A stretch of 64,000 nucleotides of DNA from positions 1 through 64,000 of the forward strand of contig NZ_JAQTUH010000008.1 of assembly GCF_028710345.1 (NCBI RefSeq). The letters run 5' to 3'. Every line of letters starts with the position of its first letter. Position 1 is the stretch's first letter. A model generated the notes under the pieces. The model had not been told where the DNA came from. It was given only the letters and a program-made list of their open reading frames with translations, and searched no databases. This stretch comes from Sulfuricurvum sp. (GTDB lineage Bacteria; Campylobacterota; Campylobacteria; Campylobacterales; Sulfurimonadaceae). Made by a program: the position numbers and the translations under genes. Below, piece by piece: positions 1-10,408 of this stretch.

Positions 1-405
1 ATTATTAAAACTATTACCGAAACAGGGACAGCATCACGGATAGTTTTTGAGATTTTGGAATCAGAAGGGATTGAAAACTATGATGAAGTGACGCAATTCA
101 TTACACAAGTTAAAGCGTTGGGGGCAAAAATCGCTATTGATGATTTTGGAACAGGATACTCCAATTTTGAAAATATTTTAAAACTAAATGTCGATTATAT
201 CAAGATAGACGGATCTTTAATACGAGAACTTTCAGGAAACCGCCGCCATCATATTATCGTTGAGACAATCATCGATTTTGCCCAAAAAATTGACGCAAAA
301 ACAATTGCGGAGTTTGTATCGGATGAGCTTATCTATGATACGATCAAAGAGATGGGGGTTGATTATTCACAAGGATATTTTACGGGTAAACCGACAGCAC
401 TTTAA
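1..405 (+). CDS. EAL-domain protein, C-terminal part (c-di-GMP phosphodiesterase-like)
   Basis: This is the 3' end of a gene that begins before the window; the frame is open from base 1 to the TAA at 403-405. The visible part carries late EAL-domain motifs: DDFGTGYSNF (DDFG loop), DYIKIDGSLI with the conserved Lys, a FAQ-type helix followed by TIAEFV, and a GVDYSQGYFTGKP end. EAL domains hydrolyse cyclic di-GMP to pGpG in the cytoplasm. The DD pair and the Lys needed for metal binding and catalysis are present, so this portion looks intact. The EAL signature itself and any N-terminal GGDEF, PAS or sensor domains lie outside the window, so partners and input cannot be stated. It converges on the minus-strand gene at 435-1613. 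Confidence 0.85.
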   Translation: MIKTITETGTASRIVFEILESEGIENYDEVTQFITQVKALGAKIAIDDFGTGYSNFENILKLNVDYIKIDGSLIRELSGNRRHHIIVETIIDFAQKIDAKTIAEFVSDELIYDTIKEMGVDYSQGYFTGKPTAL

Positions 406-434
406 GTAGTGATGCAGATTTACAATAAGGGATA

Positions 435-1613
435 TTAACGGAGAACATGCCCGACAAATTTGGACATATTTCCTAAAATTTTTCCACCGCGACGGAACCC
501 TAAGCCGCACGCTTCATATGCAAAAAATACCCCTGCTTGGTAGCTGTTGCCATGGATATCTTTCATAAATTCGACATACTCTTGGTAAATCGGTTTAAAG
601 TTGCCATACGGTCCATCATTTGCCTCAACAGTAGCTCCTGAGGCATCGAGTATGCGTACATTTGCCCCTTCTCGTCCAAACATCCGTTTCTCAACTTGTT
701 GGATACCTTTAAGCGGTGTGAACGATGTTTTAAGCAGATACGGTGAATCTGGGAAGAGATCGCACAATATTTTCATCATCCCTTTGGATTGGAAGAGGAG
801 GGTATAGGCTGGGTTAAGGATAATCGCTTTTTGATTTTCCATAATAGTGCTAAGCTGAGTAGCAAGTTCAGGCTCTTCGATAGCGATATCTTCCCATGGG
901 TAAAGTTTAAACCAATATTCATACAGCTCTTCGGCACTGTCATAAATACCCTCATCATCAAACTTAACGCCGCCAAGAGGTTCAAATCCAGTCATAAAAC
1001 CGGCATCGATTGCCATTTGTTGTAAAAGTCGAATCGTTTGTTCTTCTTCAATATTGCCGCTCATAGAGCTAAAGAGAATTTTCCATCCGTCATAATGTTT
1101 TTCAAACTCACTTGGGTCATCAAAAAGGGTGATGAGACGGCGAAAATTGTCACTAATGGCTTCATAGATGTTGTTAAATTGACGCTCTTCATCCATGCCA
1201 TTATGTTTTAAAAGAGCCCATTGGAGTATCGCCGTTTCAAAGAGGGCGGTGGGGGTATCGGCATTGAACTCAATGAGTTTAATCGGTTTTCCATCCACTC
1301 CTCCTGCAAGGTCAAAACGTCCGTAAAGATGCCAATGGACATCGTTTTCCCAACTTTTTTTGATTGGTTCGATGAGGTTAAATGGGATACCTAAATCAAA
1401 AAAGAGGTTATTATCGATAACGTGTTGAGCGCACGTGGTATACATATCATAGAGCTCATTGACTGCTTCATAATAAGCTTCTGCCTCTGAATCACTAAGG
1501 ACAACTAGTTCATTGGCAACATATTTACTTTGATCGCTGTCTGTGTGCCAAGCAAATCCGATTTCTTCTAACGTTGAATCACTAATAGGTGAGATTGTTT
1601 CTAATGCTATCAT
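435..1613 (-). CDS. Glutathionylspermidine synthase-like ATP-grasp protein
   Basis: The 391-residue product matches the synthase (C-terminal) half of E. coli Gsp and the stand-alone YgiC/YjfC proteins. Visible features are an EFNADTPTALFE segment, typical of the pre-ATP-grasp/substrate region, and a GREGANVRIL segment near residue 315, typical of the family. The amidase half of Gsp is absent. Stand-alone members are ATP-grasp ligases whose substrates are often unknown, so glutathionylspermidine synthesis is not proven. The gene starts two bases after the UPF0323 lipoprotein stop, and its ribosome site GGAGG overlaps that stop, so the two are co-transcribed and probably translationally coupled. 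In other bacteria ygiC-type genes also sit beside small lipoproteins or membrane proteins, which hints at an envelope-linked role. Confidence 0.8.
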   Translation of the reverse strand: MIALETISPISDSTLEEIGFAWHTDSDQSKYVANELVVLSDSEAEAYYEAVNELYDMYTTCAQHVIDNNLFFDLGIPFNLIEPIKKSWENDVHWHLYGRFDLAGGVDGKPIKLIEFNADTPTALFETAILQWALLKHNGMDEERQFNNIYEAISDNFRRLITLFDDPSEFEKHYDGWKILFSSMSGNIEEEQTIRLLQQMAIDAGFMTGFEPLGGVKFDDEGIYDSAEELYEYWFKLYPWEDIAIEEPELATQLSTIMENQKAIILNPAYTLLFQSKGMMKILCDLFPDSPYLLKTSFTPLKGIQQVEKRMFGREGANVRILDASGATVEANDGPYGNFKPIYQEYVEFMKDIHGNSYQAGVFFAYEACGLGFRRGGKILGNMSKFVGHVLR

Positions 1614-1615
1614 GG

Positions 1616-2200
1616 TTATCCTCCAAAAAATCCGCCGCCACTTGTGCTCTTAGAAGAAGAGCCGCCAAAGAAGCTTTTTTTCGGCGAGGTTGAAGAGGGG
1701 CTACTGTTCATACCGCTTGCGGAACGATGATACGCAGAGCGGTTGGACATATCTTGATGTCTTTGAACATTTTTGTTGTTCATAAGAGCATTTCCAATCA
1801 TATTACCGAGTAATGCCCCTCCTGCCGCTGCAAGGATAGTACCACCCAATCCCATCCCCTCGCTGTGTGGTTCTCCGTTGAGTTCGGATTTGCCCGATTG
1901 CATTTTTTTATACTCTTCATCAGCTAAAGATTTCATTTCAGCTTCAGTCATCACACGTTCATGTATAGTCCCATTTTCATCTTTAGAACGGATAATTGCA
2001 TGGCTAGGACCCGTTGTTGGCATCTCTTCGACAATAACATATTTTCCGTTTGAAAGTTGTTCGGCTACAATAAATTTATTTTGACTTTCTTGAGCATTTT
2101 GGTTCTCTTCTGAATTACTTTGACATCCGCTAAGGGCACTGAGAACTGCAAGTCCGGTTGCTCCAAGCATGATATGTTTTGCGCTAAGTATATGTTTCAT
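1616..2200 (-). CDS. UPF0323 family lipoprotein
   Basis: The 194-residue protein begins with a lipoprotein signal ending in a lipobox (LSALSGC, Cys near residue 26). The middle is charged and Gln/Glu-rich. It is followed by a glycine-rich stretch (GLGGTILAAAGGALLGNMIGN) that could insert in or lie on a membrane, and a Ser/Gly-rich tail ending GGGFFGG. This organisation matches the UPF0323 lipoproteins conserved in Campylobacter and Helicobacter (Cj0371/HP0232 type), whose biochemical role is unsettled. It lies between a YrdC-like gene (8-bp gap) and the ATP-grasp gene (2-bp gap), so it is the middle gene of a three-gene operon. The family assignment is confident; the function is not. Confidence 0.85.
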   Translation of the reverse strand: MKHILSAKHIMLGATGLAVLSALSGCQSNSEENQNAQESQNKFIVAEQLSNGKYVIVEEMPTTGPSHAIIRSKDENGTIHERVMTEAEMKSLADEEYKKMQSGKSELNGEPHSEGMGLGGTILAAAGGALLGNMIGNALMNNKNVQRHQDMSNRSAYHRSASGMNSSPSSTSPKKSFFGGSSSKSTSGGGFFGG

Positions 2201-2208
2201 AATAGTTC

Positions 2209-2637
2209 CTATCGTAGTTGTTGAGATTGTGTTGCGCTAAGGCGAATAATCGTAGAAGGCTCACATTGAGTTAAACCACGTGAATCTTCAATAATTATAT
2301 CACTATGTTCATAACAAAAATGAGGGTCATATATTTTCCCACTTTCATTAGCCGAGGTAGAATAGAGCCAGCCATAACGCTCTATAAGTCGTGCATGATT
2401 GCCCTCTTGAACATAACGGATGGCTTGGTTATTAATGACAAACGTTGTTTTTTTTGCATATCGTACGGTAGAACGATATTTTAGGGGGACACGGAGAGTT
2501 TGTTTCAAAAGAGAAAGAGAAGCAAATACTTTCAAAAAAGGTTTTGTTTCATCTCGCCCTTTTAGGCGTATGAGGGAGGCACTCTCTTGAGAGAGAAAGC
2601 CGACAGTGGTATCCGTTTGGGCAAGAATAATTGACAT
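2209..2637 (-). CDS. Short Sua5/YciO/YrdC-like protein
   Basis: The 142-residue product has the beginning of a YrdC fold: an N-terminal TDTTVGFLSQ (the usual PTDTVYGL-type motif), then RLKGRDETKPF, like the KxR.K.P segment that binds nucleotide and carbonate. A later STSANESGKIYD matches the conserved (S/T)SAN.SG motif. Full-length YrdC/Sua5 proteins are about 180-350 residues, so this is a compact version with parts of the central barrel missing. Full-length relatives make threonylcarbamoyl-AMP for tRNA t6A; with this shortening, that activity is uncertain. ATG at 2637 has an AGGTG ribosome site. It heads the operon with UPF0323 and the ATP-grasp gene. Confidence 0.7.
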   Translation of the reverse strand: MSIILAQTDTTVGFLSQESASLIRLKGRDETKPFLKVFASLSLLKQTLRVPLKYRSTVRYAKKTTFVINNQAIRYVQEGNHARLIERYGWLYSTSANESGKIYDPHFCYEHSDIIIEDSRGLTQCEPSTIIRLSATQSQQLR

Positions 2638-2657
2638 TTTACACCTGTAGAAATTCT

Positions 2658-2737
2658 CAAAAACGAAGTTTTTGAAGCTTTAGGGGATTGCAAAGGACTT
2701 TAGTCCTTGCCATTAAAACGGATGAATTCGTTTTAAT
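2658..2737. repeat. Array of three hairpins between carB and the YrdC-like gene
   Basis: Three perfect or near-perfect stem-loops lie side by side. They are CAAAAAC-gaa-GTTTTTG (2658-2674), GCAAaGGACT-tt-AGTCCttGC (about 2690-2710), and ATTAAAAC-ggatgaattc-GTTTTAAT (about 2712-2737). Between the first two is the string AAGCTTTAG, which is also the core of the 74-bp repeats at 25293, 54380 and 63596. No clean run of T follows the stems, so a simple Rho-independent terminator is not clear. It may act as an mRNA stabiliser or attenuator between the carB transcript and the downstream operon. Confidence 0.55.
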
Positions 2738-2745
2738 GTTTCTCA

Positions 2746-5700
2746 TTAGTGGTTTAAAAACTCTTGGAGTGCGCGAGGTTTCATCCAGCTATCATCACCC
2801 ATGTACCCCATCGCTTCAATCGCGGCACGTGCGGCACTAAGAGTAGTGAAATAAGGGATTCCCATCCGTAAAACAATTTGACGGATTTGTTCTGCATCTT
2901 TTTTAGATGTTTTATTATCGGAGGTGTTGATAGCAAGGGAAATACCGCTATTTTTCATCATATCTTCGATATTAGGGCGACCTTCTGAAATTTTAAGAAC
3001 GGCTTCACACGGTATTCCTGCTGTTTCAATCGCTTTTTGGGTTCCACGGGTAGCAACCAAGGTAAAGCCTTGGGCATGTAAGCCGCGAGCGATTTCAGGG
3101 GCATGGACTTTATCCATTTCGATAAACGATAGGAAGCATACTCCCGCTGTTGGGATTTTGTTACCTGCGGCAAGTTGGCTTTTGGCGAAACTGACGCCGA
3201 AGTTATCACTGATTCCCATAACTTCTCCGGTCGATTTCATCTCAGGGGAGAGAACCAAATCGGCACCGTAGAGTTTATTGAACGGAAATACAGCTTCTTT
3301 AATAGCGACGTGCCCTTTGAGGCGTGGTTTGAGCAATCCATCGCTCTCCATCACAACATCATAGTTATCGTAAAATTTCAATGCATTGCGCAAGGTATCT
3401 CCGAGCATAACACGGGTAGCAACTTTTGCCAATGGGATACCGGTCGCTTTGGAGACAAACGGTACGGTACGAGATGCACGTGGGTTGACTTCAATCAAAT
3501 AGACTTCGTTTTGATAAATCGCATATTGGATATTGAGCAGACCGATAACTCCAAGACCCAATGCGATTTTTTTGGTTTGTTGTTCAACTTGGGCTTGAAT
3601 CTCACGACTGAGACTCACAGGAGGGAGTGAACATGCACTGTCTCCTGAGTGGATACCTGCCTCTTCGATGTGTTGCATAACCGATCCGATATAAACTTCA
3701 TGTCCATCGGTGATTGCATCGACATCAAGTTCTATCGCTTGATCAAGGAATTTATCGACTAGTACAGGAGAATCGTTACTGACCGATACGGCAACATCCA
3801 TATAGGTACGAAGTTCATCTTCGTTGTAGACGATACGCATAGCACGTCCACCCAAAACATACGAAGGGCGAACAAGAACGGGATAACCGAGTTTTTCCGC
3901 GATTTCAAATGCACCCTCTTTGGTCATAGAGAGACCATTTTCAGGCTGTTTTAACCCTTGTTCGATGACAAAAGCAGAAAATTTTTCACGGTTTTCTGCC
4001 AAATCGATTACTTCCGCCGACGTTCCAGCGATTTTAGCACCGATATTGTGGAGACCATTAGCCAGTTTAAGCGGTGTTTGTCCTCCAAAGTGGACGATGA
4101 TTCCATCGGGTTGTTCGCGTTCCACGATAGCGCGAACGTGTTCGAAATCAATTGGTTCAAAATAGAGGACATCAGAGGTATCATAATCGGTAGAGACGGT
4201 TTCAGGGTTACAGTTAACCATGATGGTCTCGATGCCCATCTCTTTGAGGGCAAATGAAGCGTGGACACAGCAGTAATCGAATTCAATCCCTTGACCGATA
4301 CGGTTAGGTCCACCCCCTAAAATCATCACTTTTTTCTTGTCGCTAATACGAGGTGCTTGAGCACCTAAGCGGGTAATATTGGTTGTCGAATAAAGATAGG
4401 GTGTAAGTGCTCCAAACTCTGCAGCACAGGTATCTACTTCGTTATATTCATGGGCAATAGAGAGGTTTTTACGTGCATTATAGACATCATTTTCTTTAAC
4501 GTTACCACCGTTTTTGGTGATAAGACGGGCAATGTTTTTATCAGAAAATCCTACCGTTTTAAGTGTGCGAAGCTGAACTTCATCACTCAATGTTGCGGTA
4601 GTAATCAAAGGTTCTTGGGCAATAATCTCTTCAATTTGGGTCAAGAACCATGGATCGATTTTAGAGAGATTGAAGATATCTTCTTTAGTGAGCCCCATGC
4701 GGAAACCTTGAGCAACATAGAGGATACGTTCACTGTTTGGACGGCGAATTTCGTGTTGGATAAACTCTAAGTCACCTTCGATTGGATCAAATCCGCTTAG
4801 TCCTGTCTCAAGTGAACAGAGTGCTTTTTGAACCGACTCTTTGAAAGTGCGTCCGATAGCCATAACCTCTCCGACCGATTTCATACTGGTGGTGAGAGTT
4901 GATTCTGCTTCGGGGAATTTTTCAAAAGTAAAGCGTGGAATTTTAGTAACGATATAGTCAATAACCGGTTCAAATGCGGCAGGTGTGCCAGTGATATCGT
5001 TGGTAATCTCATCGAGGGTAAATCCAACCGCGAGGAGGGTTGCTACTTTTGCGATAGGATATCCTGTTGCTTTAGATGCCAATGCAGATGAGCGTGATAC
5101 GCGGGGATTCATCTCGATAACAATCATACGTCCTGTTTCAGGATTTACGGAGAATTGTACGTTTGATCCCCCCGTATCAACACCGATTTCTCGCAAAATC
5201 GCAAACGATGCATCACGCATACGTTGGTACTCTTTATCGGTCAATGTTAGGGCAGGGGCAACGGTGATGGAGTCTCCTGTATGAACTCCCATAGGATCGA
5301 AATTTTCGATAGAACAGACGATGATACAGTTATCGGCTTTGTCGCGGATAACTTCCATCTCGTACTCTTTCCATCCCAAAAGTGACTCTTCAATCAAAAT
5401 TTCAGTAATCGGAGATTCATCAAGACCCCGTTGTGCGAGGAGTTTAAATTCATCGATGTTATAAGCAACACCGCTTCCTCCACCTGCTAGCGTGTATGAG
5501 GCACGGATGATGATTGGAAAACCGATAGTTTCTGCTGCCACCATCGCTTCGTCCATGTTATAAGCATAACGGGAAATAGGAAGATCCATTCCGATTTTGA
5601 CCATACACTCTTTAAATGCTTGGCGGTCTTCCCCTTTTTTAATGGCACTTGGGTTGGCACCGAGAAATTCTATCCCCTCTAACATCCCCATTTCATGCAT

Positions 5701-6003
5701 TTGCATCGCTGCATTGAGGGCAGTTTGACCCCCCATCGTAGGCAAAATCGCATCAACTTTTTCATCTTTTATAATTTGAGCAATAATTTCAGGTTTGATT
5801 GGTTCAATATAGGTACGATCGGCAAATTCAGGATCGGTCATAATCGTAGCAGGATTGGAGTTAATGAGGACAACACGGTATCCTAACTCTTTAAGGGTTT
5901 TAACCGCTTGTGTTCCTGAATAGTCAAATTCGCACGCTTGACCGATGACGATGGGACCTGAACCGATGAGGAGTATCGTTTTAATGTCGTCGCGTTTTGG
6001 CAT
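2746..6003 (-). CDS. carB: Carbamoyl phosphate synthase large subunit
   Basis: The roughly 1085-residue protein contains two ATP-grasp synthetase halves followed by an MGS-like allosteric domain, the full bacterial CarB layout. The N-terminal half starts [21 protein letters not shown], and the second half repeats the pattern with [19 protein letters not shown] near residue 555. The enzyme makes carbamoyl phosphate from bicarbonate, ammonia (from glutamine via CarA) and ATP, for arginine and pyrimidine synthesis in the cytoplasm. The chosen start is the ATG at 6003 (MPKRDD), with an AAGGGA ribosome site; an in-frame start six codons upstream (6021) has no better site. carA is not adjacent, which is common in this phylum. 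Confidence 0.97.
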   Translation of the reverse strand: MPKRDDIKTILLIGSGPIVIGQACEFDYSGTQAVKTLKELGYRVVLINSNPATIMTDPEFADRTYIEPIKPEIIAQIIKDEKVDAILPTMGGQTALNAAMQMHEMGMLEGIEFLGANPSAIKKGEDRQAFKECMVKIGMDLPISRYAYNMDEAMVAAETIGFPIIIRASYTLAGGGSGVAYNIDEFKLLAQRGLDESPITEILIEESLLGWKEYEMEVIRDKADNCIIVCSIENFDPMGVHTGDSITVAPALTLTDKEYQRMRDASFAILREIGVDTGGSNVQFSVNPETGRMIVIEMNPRVSRSSALASKATGYPIAKVATLLAVGFTLDEITNDITGTPAAFEPVIDYIVTKIPRFTFEKFPEAESTLTTSMKSVGEVMAIGRTFKESVQKALCSLETGLSGFDPIEGDLEFIQHEIRRPNSERILYVAQGFRMGLTKEDIFNLSKIDPWFLTQIEEIIAQEPLITTATLSDEVQLRTLKTVGFSDKNIARLITKNGGNVKENDVYNARKNLSIAHEYNEVDTCAAEFGALTPYLYSTTNITRLGAQAPRISDKKKVMILGGGPNRIGQGIEFDYCCVHASFALKEMGIETIMVNCNPETVSTDYDTSDVLYFEPIDFEHVRAIVEREQPDGIIVHFGGQTPLKLANGLHNIGAKIAGTSAEVIDLAENREKFSAFVIEQGLKQPENGLSMTKEGAFEIAEKLGYPVLVRPSYVLGGRAMRIVYNEDELRTYMDVAVSVSNDSPVLVDKFLDQAIELDVDAITDGHEVYIGSVMQHIEEAGIHSGDSACSLPPVSLSREIQAQVEQQTKKIALGLGVIGLLNIQYAIYQNEVYLIEVNPRASRTVPFVSKATGIPLAKVATRVMLGDTLRNALKFYDNYDVVMESDGLLKPRLKGHVAIKEAVFPFNKLYGADLVLSPEMKSTGEVMGISDNFGVSFAKSQLAAGNKIPTAGVCFLSFIEMDKVHAPEIARGLHAQGFTLVATRGTQKAIETAGIPCEAVLKISEGRPNIEDMMKNSGISLAINTSDNKTSKKDAEQIRQIVLRMGIPYFTTLSAARAAIEAMGYMGDDSWMKPRALQEFLNH

Positions 6004-6061
6004 GCTGTCCCTTTGTATCAAAAAATTTGTTGATTATAGGGTAAAGGCACTTAAAAGCTGA

Positions 6062-6823
6062 TTATCTTACGCGAGTTATGACATGAAAATAGGTAGGATT
6101 AGTGGCATAAAAATAAGGTTCAATGATAGCATTTTGGTATCCGCTAGCACGTGAAATAGAGCGAACTTTTCCTACTTTTAGCCCTGAGAGAAAGATATGA
6201 TCAAGCCCTGAGGTAGTCACTTCATCTCCTACAGCTATTGGAATCCATGTGGGGATAAATTCAACAATAAGCTGACGGGAATTGTTACCGCGTACAACTC
6301 CCGGGGCTTGTGAATTGCCTACGGATACTGCATAAGAGCTTTTGACATCACCGTTGAGAAGTGCCATAGGACGAGCGTGATTAGCAACAACAATCCCTGC
6401 AACATAGCCTCGATACAAAAGACCGTACACTCCATCAGGTTTAAAATTATCCATTTCAATCCACAGTTTATGAGGGTCACCCATACGTACATAGGATATT
6501 GTCCGCACTAATGCGACATCGGGAAGAGTTTGTAGCGCACTGTTTTCTTCTTTCATAAGGTTCTGATATTCATCAGAAATCTGATGTAGTTTTAGAACCT
6601 CACGTTCGTAGTAGCGATTCTGATTTTGAAGCTCTGCTATAGTGTCTGCTTGAGAAATATGTTTGGAAATAGCTGTTTTTATCGATTCAACCTGATGTAT
6701 ATAGGCAAGCTTAATGGTTTGTGAGAGATGGATAAATGGTGATTGTAACAGAGGACTAAAATAAAGAGCCCCCCCAATAGTGAGGGCGAAAAAAAAAGTG
6801 AGATTAAGGCGCTGTTTATTCAT
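6062..6823 (-). CDS. mreC: Rod shape-determining protein MreC
   Basis: The protein of about 253 residues starts at the ATG at 6823, which overlaps the mreB stop as ATGAATAA. A further upstream frame extension would run deep into mreB and is not credible. It has one N-terminal membrane segment (residues about 8-24), a coiled-coil stretch (about 50-85, IAELQNQNRYYEREVLKL), and then the beta-rich periplasmic MreC core including VAIGDEVTTSGLDHIF. MreC is a bitopic inner-membrane protein that links cytoplasmic MreB filaments to the peptidoglycan elongation machinery. The direct coupling to mreB supports the call. Confidence 0.92.
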   Translation of the reverse strand: MNKQRLNLTFFFALTIGGALYFSPLLQSPFIHLSQTIKLAYIHQVESIKTAISKHISQADTIAELQNQNRYYEREVLKLHQISDEYQNLMKEENSALQTLPDVALVRTISYVRMGDPHKLWIEMDNFKPDGVYGLLYRGYVAGIVVANHARPMALLNGDVKSSYAVSVGNSQAPGVVRGNNSRQLIVEFIPTWIPIAVGDEVTTSGLDHIFLSGLKVGKVRSISRASGYQNAIIEPYFYATNPTYFHVITRVR

Positions 6824-7853
6824 TATCGAAAAGTTCGTGGAGTTGATCGATCTCTTCGAGTGCTCTTCCTGTACCGCGAGCAACACAGAGCAGTGGCTCA
6901 TCAGCTACGTATACAGGGATTTTAATGGTTTCTGAGAGGAATTTATCGAGTTGGCGAATTAATGCTCCCCCTCCGGTGAGGATAACCCCGTTGTTGACAA
7001 TATCTCCCGCCAAATCCGGAGGCATATTTTCAAGTACATCTCGGACTGCTTCGAGGATCTCTTTGAGAGGATCGCGCATCGCTTCACGCGCATCTTCACT
7101 GGAGAGTTCTAATGACGTCAAAAGACCCTCTACTTGGTCACGCCCGTTGATAATCATTTTGAGTTCTTGTGCTAATGGCATAGCGGTACCGATATTGATT
7201 TTAATATCTTCCGCGATACGCTCACCGATAAGGAGATTGTATTTGCGTTTTACATAATCCATGATTGCGCGGTCGATTTTATCTCCTGCTACACGGATAG
7301 AACGACATAAAACAAGACCACCCAAAGAGATAACACCAATCTCGGTAGTTCCCCCACCGATATCAACGATAATGTTCCCCTTTGGCTCACGAATATCAAT
7401 CCCTGCACCGATAGCTGCTGCCATCGGCTCATCTATAAGATAGACTTCACGAGCACCCGCACTCATCGCTGATTCTCGTACCGCTTTACGCTCTACCTGA
7501 GTAAGACCGTATGGGATACAGATGATGATACGTGGGCTAATTAGGCTGGTTCGACCATGTGCTTTTTCGATAAATCGGCGAATCATTTTTTCGGTCATAT
7601 CAAAGTCAGCGATAACGCCGTCTTTCATAGGACGGATAGCTTTAATGTTTCCCGGAGTTTTTCCGACCATCTCTTTGGCTTCACGCCCGACAGCCAGCAC
7701 TTTTTGTTGACCGTATTTTTCTGTCTTTACGGCAACAACGGAAGGCTCATTAATAACGATCCCTTTCCCTTTGACGATGACGAGGGTATTGGCGGTACCC
7801 AAATCGATAGAGAGATCATTTGAGAACATTCCGATGAGTTTATTAAATAACAT
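6816..7853 (-). CDS. mreB: Rod shape-determining protein MreB
   Basis: The 345-residue bacterial actin homologue opens with SNDLSIDLGTANTLV (phosphate-1 loop). It carries VDIGGGTTEIGVISLGG (phosphate-2) and GVILTGGGALIRQLD (adenosine motif). It assembles ATP-dependent filaments on the inner membrane that guide lateral cell-wall synthesis. The ATG at 7853 has an AGGAG ribosome site. It follows clpX by 10 bp and overlaps mreC by 8 bp, so it is part of the fabZ-lpxA-clpX-mreB-mreC run. Length and motifs are normal for the family. Confidence 0.97.
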   Translation of the reverse strand: MLFNKLIGMFSNDLSIDLGTANTLVIVKGKGIVINEPSVVAVKTEKYGQQKVLAVGREAKEMVGKTPGNIKAIRPMKDGVIADFDMTEKMIRRFIEKAHGRTSLISPRIIICIPYGLTQVERKAVRESAMSAGAREVYLIDEPMAAAIGAGIDIREPKGNIIVDIGGGTTEIGVISLGGLVLCRSIRVAGDKIDRAIMDYVKRKYNLLIGERIAEDIKINIGTAMPLAQELKMIINGRDQVEGLLTSLELSSEDAREAMRDPLKEILEAVRDVLENMPPDLAGDIVNNGVILTGGGALIRQLDKFLSETIKIPVYVADEPLLCVARGTGRALEEIDQLHELFDNE

Positions 7854-7863
7854 TTAGTATCTC

Positions 7864-9096
7864 CTAGGCGCTTTTTTGAGTCGTTTTTTTAATATAAACG
7901 GGTAAAGTAGCTTCATCAACTACCTCTTTAGTGATGATAACTTCGTATCCACTGTATTCGGGGAGTTCATACATAACATCACCCATAATCTCTTCTAAAA
8001 TTGCTCGTAAACCCCGCGCTCCTGTTTTGCGGGCAAGTGCTTTTGCTGCAATAGCGTTAAGTGCCTCTTTTTCAAAAGTGAGTTCAACATTATCAATAGC
8101 AAAAAGTTTTGTGTATTGTTTTACAAGGCAGTTTTTAGGTTCGGTGAGGATACGAACCATCTCTTCCTCGGTAATTTTATTGAGTGATGCGATAATCGGT
8201 AGACGACCGATAAGCTCTGGGATAAGTCCGTAGCTGACCAAATCATCGGGTTCAACGTTTTCAAAACTGTCATCGCCCTCTGCGACACTCCGTTTTTCTT
8301 GACCAAATCCCATAACATTTTTACCTCGTTTACGCTCTAAAATTTGACCCAGTCCATCAAATGCTCCTCCACAGATGAAGAGGATTCCTGAGGTATCGAT
8401 TTGGATAAAATCTTGGTTCGGGTGTTTGCGTCCCCCTTTGGGAGGGATATTGACGACGGCACCTTCGATGATTTTAAGAAGGGCTTGCTGAACCCCTTCG
8501 CCGGATACGTCACGGGTGATTGAACGGTTCTCGCTCATTCGAGAAATTTTATCAATTTCATCGATAAAAACAATCCCTTGTTGTGCCCGCTCGATATCTC
8601 CATCGGCGGCTTGGAGCAGTTTTGTAAGGATGTTTTCAACATCTTCACCGACGTATCCCGCTTCGGTAAGACTCGTAGCATCAGCAATAGCAATCGGAAC
8701 GTTCAAGACACGAGCAATGGTTTGTGCCATGAGTGTTTTACCGCTTCCTGTCGGTCCGATAAGGAGGACGTTGGACTTGGCAATTTCAGTATCATCGGTT
8801 ACATCGTGATTTTTAAAGATACGTTTGTAATGGTTGTAGACTGCTACGGAGAGGAGTTTACGAGAACGTTCTTGACCGATTATGTATTGGCTCAAAAAGG
8901 TATTAAGCTCTTTAGGGGTGAGGAGCTGTGTATCAAGTGAGGTGTGTGGTGATGTAGACTCACCCCCATTTTCCCCAAACATAATTTTGTAAGCAGAAAA
9001 GACACAGTTTTTGCAGATATAGACATTATTGCTGGTAATGAGTGGATTATTATCACTCTCTTCTGCTCCGCAAAAGCTGCAATGACGATGGATCAT
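7864..9096 (-). CDS. clpX: ATP-dependent Clp protease ATP-binding subunit ClpX
   Basis: The 410-residue AAA+ unfoldase carries the N-terminal C4 zinc finger (CSFCG...ICKNC, residues about 8-31), Walker A GPTGSGKT (about 113-120) and Walker B FIDEID. The [13 protein letters not shown] sensor-2 region is near residue 365. ClpX hexamers unfold tagged proteins and thread them into ClpP, which is not in this window. The start ATG at 9096 overlaps the lpxA stop by four bases (ATGA), so translation is coupled to lipid A synthesis genes. This gene order is found widely in Campylobacterota. Confidence 0.97.
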   Translation of the reverse strand: MIHRHCSFCGAEESDNNPLITSNNVYICKNCVFSAYKIMFGENGGESTSPHTSLDTQLLTPKELNTFLSQYIIGQERSRKLLSVAVYNHYKRIFKNHDVTDDTEIAKSNVLLIGPTGSGKTLMAQTIARVLNVPIAIADATSLTEAGYVGEDVENILTKLLQAADGDIERAQQGIVFIDEIDKISRMSENRSITRDVSGEGVQQALLKIIEGAVVNIPPKGGRKHPNQDFIQIDTSGILFICGGAFDGLGQILERKRGKNVMGFGQEKRSVAEGDDSFENVEPDDLVSYGLIPELIGRLPIIASLNKITEEEMVRILTEPKNCLVKQYTKLFAIDNVELTFEKEALNAIAAKALARKTGARGLRAILEEIMGDVMYELPEYSGYEVIITKEVVDEATLPVYIKKTTQKSA

Positions 9097-9878
9097 GATT
9101 CTTTCCTTTCGAAGGGGATACCCCGTTTAGTGTTGATAATAAAAGTTGCCATATTTTTAACATAGTCACTTGTTGTCGATTCGAGTAATACGGTTGCTAC
9201 CTCTTGGAGAGGTTTCCCTGATTCGAAAAGCTCTCGATAAGCCGCTCGAAGGGCATCGATATCGACACGTTCGACATGACGACGCAAACCGTTGAGATTG
9301 AGTCCACGCAAGATCGCACGGTTTCCCTCTGCCAAACAATACGGCGGGACATCTTGGGAGAGGGCTGATGCTCCCGCGATCATTGCGTAATCGCCGATTT
9401 TCACAAACTGGTGGATAGGGGTCATTCCGCCAATAACGGCATAATTTCCCATCTCAACATGTCCTGCAAGGGTCGCGGCGTTGGCAAGGATACAGTGATC
9501 ACCGATAATAACATCGTGACCTAAATGGACGTATCCCATAAAAAGATTGTGATTGCCAACAACAGTTTTACTGCCACCACCCGCTGTTCCTGGGTTAAAT
9601 AAGGTAAATTCTCGAATGGTATTATTATCACCAATAATGAGTTCAACCTCTTCACCCGCATATTTTAAATCCTGAGGAATAGAGCCTAAAACCGCGTGGG
9701 AGAAGATAGTATTGTTTTCCCCGATGGTGGTGTTGCCATAAATGCAGGCACTTGCCGCTATTTTTGTCCCGTTTCCGATTTTGCTTTTAGAGGAGATAAA
9801 ACAAAACGGTCCGATTTCGACATCATCACCAATGATGGCACCCTCTTCGATTACTGCGAGTGGAGAAATAATACTCAT
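9093..9878 (-). CDS. lpxA: UDP-N-acetylglucosamine acyltransferase LpxA
   Basis: The 261-residue protein is built of hexapeptide repeats (left-handed beta helix), for example [21 protein letters not shown] and [21 protein letters not shown]. It has the catalytic His region [12 protein letters not shown] and a C-terminal helical part ([20 protein letters not shown]). It transfers a 3-hydroxyacyl chain from acyl-ACP to UDP-GlcNAc, the first step of lipid A synthesis. It starts five bases after the fabZ stop and overlaps clpX by 4 bp. Length is normal (E. coli 262). Confidence 0.96.
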   Translation of the reverse strand: MSIISPLAVIEEGAIIGDDVEIGPFCFISSKSKIGNGTKIAASACIYGNTTIGENNTIFSHAVLGSIPQDLKYAGEEVELIIGDNNTIREFTLFNPGTAGGGSKTVVGNHNLFMGYVHLGHDVIIGDHCILANAATLAGHVEMGNYAVIGGMTPIHQFVKIGDYAMIAGASALSQDVPPYCLAEGNRAILRGLNLNGLRRHVERVDIDALRAAYRELFESGKPLQEVATVLLESTTSDYVKNMATFIINTKRGIPFERKES

Positions 9879-9883
9879 GCGAC

Positions 9884-10327
9884 CTACTTGTCCACGATCA
9901 TTGCTTTAAGTTCAGCTTCGGAGACGAGGGTGTCATCGACGTATGCTTTCCCCTCTAGCACCCAAATAGAGCCTTTATGTTTGACCACTTTCATACGGTA
10001 TTCTAAACGATCTCCTGGACGGACAGGGGAGCGAAATTTTGCACCGTCGATACTCATGAAGTAGACCACTTTATGAGAAGCTTCTTCTTCGGTCATATCC
10101 ATGCTTTGAAATGCTAAAATACCGCCTGCTTGTGCCATCCCCTCCAAAATCATTACCCCCGGATAAATCGGGTGACCTGGAAAATGACCTTCGAAAATTT
10201 GTTCACCGATAGTGACGTTTTTAAATCCGATAAGAGATTCATTAGGGGTGAGAGCTGTTACTCGATCAACCAGTAAAAAAGGGAAACGGTGAGGTAAAAT
10301 TTTTTGTATTTGAACAACATCTATCAT
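9884..10327 (-). CDS. fabZ: 3-hydroxyacyl-ACP dehydratase FabZ
   Basis: The 147-residue hot-dog fold enzyme has the hallmark [13 protein letters not shown] start, the [20 protein letters not shown] segment with the catalytic His and Glu, and an [13 protein letters not shown] segment. It dehydrates 3-hydroxyacyl-ACP in fatty acid elongation and competes with LpxA for the same acyl-ACP substrate; the two genes are adjacent and co-oriented. It is the first gene of the fabZ-lpxA-clpX-mreBC-carB run. About 80 bp separates it from the antiporter gene upstream. Confidence 0.96.
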   Translation of the reverse strand: MIDVVQIQKILPHRFPFLLVDRVTALTPNESLIGFKNVTIGEQIFEGHFPGHPIYPGVMILEGMAQAGGILAFQSMDMTEEEASHKVVYFMSIDGAKFRSPVRPGDRLEYRMKVVKHKGSIWVLEGKAYVDDTLVSEAELKAMIVDK

Positions 10328-10408
10328 ATTTGTAGTACACCTTGGGTAAAAAATCGCCCAATTTTACCGTAAATTTTGTTAATAAATCATAAGAGAATTG
10401 TAAATGCG

